DNA from: Gp13-AA77 sp036521995
GTDB lineage: Bacteria > Acidobacteriota > Terriglobia > UBA7540
DNA: 14,838 bases
Assembly (NCBI GenBank): GCA_036521995.1
Contig: DATDGR010000325.1
Location: 1 to 14,838, forward strand
Reading direction: 5' to 3'
A program made the translations under genes and the position numbers. This document shows positions 11,823 to 14,838 of this stretch, piece by piece. Under the pieces are notes generated by a model. It did no database searches. It was given only the letters and a program-made list of their open reading frames with translations, and had not been told where the DNA came from. Position 1 is the stretch's first letter; the number at the start of each line of letters is the position of its first letter.

Positions 11823-14276
11823 ATGCCCGCAAACCCTACCGGCACTTCCACTGGCGCAGCTTTTGGTCAGCCCGGGGTCTCGCCCACCTGGACCACCAGC
11901 AACAAAGACGGAATCGGGACCGCGTATGCCACCTCCAGTCGCTTATGGTTCACGTTGGCCCAGGGGATCGTTACGGAGATCTACTATCCCACCATCGACC
12001 GGCCGCAGATACGCGATGCGCAGTTTCTGGTAACCGACGGCGTTACCTTCTTCCACGAAGAAAAGCGCGATCTCTCAAGCGACGTGGTCCGTCTGGAGGC
12101 CCAGACCCTGGGCTATCACGTAACCAGCTCCGATCCCGAAGGGCGCTATCGGATCGAAAAGGACATCATCTCCGACCCCCACAGCTCATGCGTGCTCATC
12201 AACATGCGGCTGGTGGCGTCACCAGCATGGGCGAACAGGCTGCAGCTGTTCTTCCTGCTGGCGCCGCATCTGGAGGTAGGCGGCCGCAACAACTCGGCGA
12301 TGAAGATCGACGTCGGGGGGCGTACCGCGCTGCTGGCCTGGAAGAACAGCACTTTTCTCGCCGTCGGATGCAGCCGGGGCTTCGCCCGCGCCTCCTGCGG
12401 CTTTGTCGGCTTCAGTGACGGCTGGCAGGACCTGCACGACAATCTCAAAATGGATTGGGATTTCGATCGCGCCGAAAACGGCAACATAGCCGTGATGGGC
12501 GAAATCGACCTCTCCAAGAGCAACGAGGCCACCATCACCTTGGCCTTTGGCGAAAGCCGCCACCACGCCACTACGCTCCTGGTGCAATCCGAAGCGATCG
12601 AGTTCGATCAGCAACGGGCACGCTTCATCGACCAGTGGCAGCGCATCAGCGGCACACTGCGAACTCTGGAGCCGGTCGCGGGCGACGGCGGCAATCTCTA
12701 TCGTTCCAGCCGCACTCTGCTACTTTCCCACGAAGACAAAACTTACGCAGGAGCTCTGATCGCTTCCGCCAGCATTCCCTGGGGCGATGCGATGGGTGAC
12801 GAAGACCTTGGCGGTTACCACCTCGTCTGGGTACGGGACATGGTTAACAGCGCCGCCGCGTTGCTGGCTTCCGGCGACAAGATCACTCCGCTGCGCGCGC
12901 TGGTCTACCTGGCCTGCTCGCAGCAACCCGATGGCGGGTTCCCGCAGAATTTCTGGATCGACGGCACACCCTACTGGAAAGGCATTCAGCTCGACGAAGT
13001 CGCCTTCCCCATCATGCTGGCTTGGCGGCTGTGGAAGGCCGGCGCTCTGGAGCAGTTCGATCCTTACCCCATGGTCAGGTCCGCAGCTCGTTACTTGATC
13101 TTGAGTGGCCCGGTCACGTATCAGGATCGCTGGGAAGAGGCCGGCGGATTCTCTCCTTCCACGCTGGCCGCAGCGATTGCCGCGCAGATTTGCGCAGCCG
13201 ACTTCGCTCGCTCCCGTGGCGAAACCAGCGTGGCCCAATTCATAGAGGATCACGCCGACTACGTGGAAGCCAACGTCGAGCGCTGGACCGTCACTACCCA
13301 GGGCACGCTGGTCGCGGGAATCCCGCGACATTACATCCGCATTCTTCCGGTGGCGCCAGATGACTTGTCTCCGCACGAAGATCCTAACGCGGGCATGTTG
13401 ACGCTTTCCAACCAACCGCCCGGAGGGCCGTGGCAGTTCCCCGCCAAGGACATCGTCGACGCCGGCTTTTTGGAGCTGGTGCGGTACGGGGTGCGCAAAG
13501 CTGGTGATCCGCTGATCGAGGACTCGTTGCGCGTGATCGACACGGTGCTCAAGGTCGACACGCCTTTCGGTGCAGCCTGGCGGCGCTACAACCATGACGG
13601 TTACGGTCCGAACGCTCAAGGTAAGCCGTACACCGGGTGGGGTATCGGCCGACCCTGGCCGCTCTTGGCGGGCGAACGCGCGCATTACGAACTGGCGGCC
13701 GGCCGAGAAGTTCGCTCCTACATCACGACGCTCGAAAACTTTGCCTCCCACGGCGGCATGCTGCCCGAACAAGTCTGGGACCAGCCTGATCTCCCGGATG
13801 CCGGCATGTTCCTTGGGCGATCGTCGGGGTCCGCTATGCCGCTCATGTGGGCGCACGCCGAGTACATCAAGCTTTTGCGTTCGGTGAGCGATGGAGCGGT
13901 CTTCGATCTGATCCCGGTGGTCTCTAATCGCTATGTCCGCCGTCAAGGACCTCTGCGCACCGACCTCACCATCTGGAAGTACACTCGTCAGGCAAAGTCG
14001 ATCCCTACGGGTTCAGTGTTGCGCGTGATCGCCGCGGGGGCGTTTCGCGTGCGCTGGGCTTTTGATGCGGGTCATACCGGGCCAGGCGCCGCGAGTACCG
14101 TTCCTGCCATTCCGGGAATGCGCGAAGTCGCCTCCACGGCCAATGAGTTGGGTATCGATTTCGTCGACATCGCGGTTCCCATCGGCCAGACCGGCACGTT
14201 GCGCTTCAGTTTTGCCGAGAGCGCAACTCCTGTCCCGCAGGACACCACGTATCAAGTCCAGGTCGCCGACCGCTAA
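11823..14276 (+). CDS. Glycoside hydrolase family 15 glucoamylase/glucodextranase-like
   Basis: This 817-residue protein has the bacterial GH15 layout. An N-terminal super-beta-sandwich (about 20-290) begins with SRLWFTLAQGIVTEIYYP. An (alpha/alpha)6 catalytic barrel (about 300-690) follows, then a small beta domain at the C-terminus. In the barrel are GYHLVWVRDM (331-340), QPDGGFPQNFWIDG (368-381), RWEEAGGFSPSTLA with the general acid at E438 or E439, GWGIGRPWPLLAGERAHYE (605-623), and the general base E649 in GGMLPEQVWD. GH15 enzymes release beta-glucose from non-reducing ends of alpha-1,4 or alpha-1,6 glucans. No signal peptide is seen after the ATG, so a cytoplasmic role such as glycogen, trehalose or maltooligosaccharide turnover is more likely than starch digestion. 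AGGTGA lies six bases before the start. Only four bases separate its stop from that of the convergent propeller gene. Confidence 0.92.
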   Translation: MPANPTGTSTGAAFGQPGVSPTWTTSNKDGIGTAYATSSRLWFTLAQGIVTEIYYPTIDRPQIRDAQFLVTDGVTFFHEEKRDLSSDVVRLEAQTLGYHVTSSDPEGRYRIEKDIISDPHSSCVLINMRLVASPAWANRLQLFFLLAPHLEVGGRNNSAMKIDVGGRTALLAWKNSTFLAVGCSRGFARASCGFVGFSDGWQDLHDNLKMDWDFDRAENGNIAVMGEIDLSKSNEATITLAFGESRHHATTLLVQSEAIEFDQQRARFIDQWQRISGTLRTLEPVAGDGGNLYRSSRTLLLSHEDKTYAGALIASASIPWGDAMGDEDLGGYHLVWVRDMVNSAAALLASGDKITPLRALVYLACSQQPDGGFPQNFWIDGTPYWKGIQLDEVAFPIMLAWRLWKAGALEQFDPYPMVRSAARYLILSGPVTYQDRWEEAGGFSPSTLAAAIAAQICAADFARSRGETSVAQFIEDHADYVEANVERWTVTTQGTLVAGIPRHYIRILPVAPDDLSPHEDPNAGMLTLSNQPPGGPWQFPAKDIVDAGFLELVRYGVRKAGDPLIEDSLRVIDTVLKVDTPFGAAWRRYNHDGYGPNAQGKPYTGWGIGRPWPLLAGERAHYELAAGREVRSYITTLENFASHGGMLPEQVWDQPDLPDAGMFLGRSSGSAMPLMWAHAEYIKLLRSVSDGAVFDLIPVVSNRYVRRQGPLRTDLTIWKYTRQAKSIPTGSVLRVIAAGAFRVRWAFDAGHTGPGAASTVPAIPGMREVASTANELGIDFVDIAVPIGQTGTLRFSFAESATPVPQDTTYQVQVADR

Positions 14277-14280
14277 GTGA

Positions 14281-14838
14281 TTATTGACTGACCAGAGTTA
14301 TCGACAGCGGTGATGTCGCCACATTGAATGGCGATCCCGCTACTGGACTCAGCGCGCCGTTGGCGCCGATCGTGAACGCCGAAACATCATTTGTCGTTTG
14401 GTCGGTCACGTACACGAACGTGGACGACGCGGCGACAAAGTTCGGCCCTTGCCCCGCAGTTGCAAACGGAGAGCCAGGCACCGTGGCCAGCGCACCGGAA
14501 TTGGAATCGATCACAAACGCGGAAACGTTGTTCGATCCGCGGTTCGCGACGTAGAGGACCGCGCCCTGTGGCGACAAGGTCATGCCCAGGGGCTGGGTGC
14601 CAGCCGCAAAGGGCGAGCCCGGGATCGGCGTCAGCTGATTGCTCTGAATGGAAAATCCGAGAATGGAGTTATGCGCCGGGTCGGACACGTAGGCGAACCG
14701 GCTGGAAGGATCCACGGTAATGAACGTCGGTGTGGCGCCACCGCCGATCACAAAGGGAGAGCCCGCAACCTCAGTCAGACCTCCATTCGAGTCGACGGAA
14801 AATGCCGCGACTTCGCCCAGCACTGGGTCGGCCGTTAA
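14281..14838 (-). CDS. YVTN beta-propeller (lactonase-like) protein, C-terminal part
   Basis: The frame is open to the right edge; the GTG at 14823 is probably internal (the preceding codons read LTADP), so the start is outside the window. The visible 186 residues hold about four blades of a repeat ending in SPF: EVAGSPFVIGG, PIPGSPFAAGTQP, TVPGSPFATAGQG and PVAGSPFNVATSP. They are spaced 45-50 residues apart, with YVSDPAHNSILGFSI, YVANRGSNNVSAFVI and YVTDQTTNDVSAFTI strands. Such proteins are abundant in Acidobacteriota, often secreted, and annotated as lactonase family or 6-phosphogluconolactonase-like without proof of activity. The protein closes with a final strand (LSITLVSQ). No catalytic residues can be assigned from this part. 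Confidence 0.85.
   Translation of the reverse strand, partial: LTADPVLGEVAAFSVDSNGGLTEVAGSPFVIGGGATPTFITVDPSSRFAYVSDPAHNSILGFSIQSNQLTPIPGSPFAAGTQPLGMTLSPQGAVLYVANRGSNNVSAFVIDSNSGALATVPGSPFATAGQGPNFVAASSTFVYVTDQTTNDVSAFTIGANGALSPVAGSPFNVATSPLSITLVSQ

Noticed and set aside
12720..13946. 408-codon minus-strand frame inside the GH15 gene
   Set aside because: The plus strand encodes a complete GH15 catalytic domain; the antisense product has no recognisable domain.
14270..14330. Bidirectional terminator between the convergent GH15 and propeller genes
   Set aside because: Only four bases separate the stops, and no stem with a T-run on either strand was found.

Overview
The window reads as a chromosomal segment of a GC-rich soil bacterium, most likely an Acidobacteriota of the Terriglobia type. 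This placement is an inference from gene content: a degenerate receiver joined to PilZ, PKD-rich secreted proteins, lactonase-type YVTN propellers, and a type I-beta DAHP synthase. No rRNA or other taxonomic marker is present. I see no tRNA, CRISPR array, insertion sequence or phage gene.

Layout. The left edge holds the C-terminal part of a secreted PKD-domain protein (+). From 1031 to 8664 all genes lie on the minus strand. In transcription order they are chorismate mutase (aroQ), DAHP synthase (aroF), a polytopic membrane protein, a two-helix periplasmic protein, a lone DsbD/ScsB N-terminal domain, a secreted redoxin, an Rsm22-like methyltransferase-fold protein and a PilZ protein. Divergently, from 9018, runs an aromatic-amino-acid-decarboxylase-like enzyme (+). 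After it come an unrecognised coiled-coil membrane protein (-), a cytoplasmic-looking GH15 glucoamylase (+), and the C-terminal part of a YVTN propeller protein (-) that leaves the right edge.

Two things stand out. First, the 395-residue membrane protein at 6033-7220 carries both copper-site motifs of the C subunit of copper membrane monooxygenases (PmoC/AmoC). It has D46-x3-H50-x12-H63 (CuC-like) and D125-x3-H129-x13-H143 (CuD-like), with the same spacings I recall for PmoC. Its C-terminal half faintly resembles PmoA. The next gene has the PmoB layout: signal peptide, beta domain, two membrane helices, large periplasmic beta region, and a probable mature N-terminal histidine. Next come a ScsB-like domain (a family tied to copper tolerance) and a redoxin with two cysteines. 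I infer a divergent CuMMO-like system in which C and A may be fused, with its own thiol-redox helpers. Its substrate, and whether it is an oxygenase at all, cannot be read from sequence.

Second, the 353-base gap before aroQ holds a complete ribosome-mediated attenuator on the minus strand. It has a TTGACT-18-TACTAT promoter, a 28-codon leader peptide with four Phe and two Tyr codons in eleven residues, mutually exclusive hairpins, and an intrinsic terminator. This predicts that aroQ-aroF transcription responds to charged tRNA-Phe and tRNA-Tyr. The divergent decarboxylase would act on aromatic amino acids or related compounds, so synthesis and consumption genes share one intergenic region.
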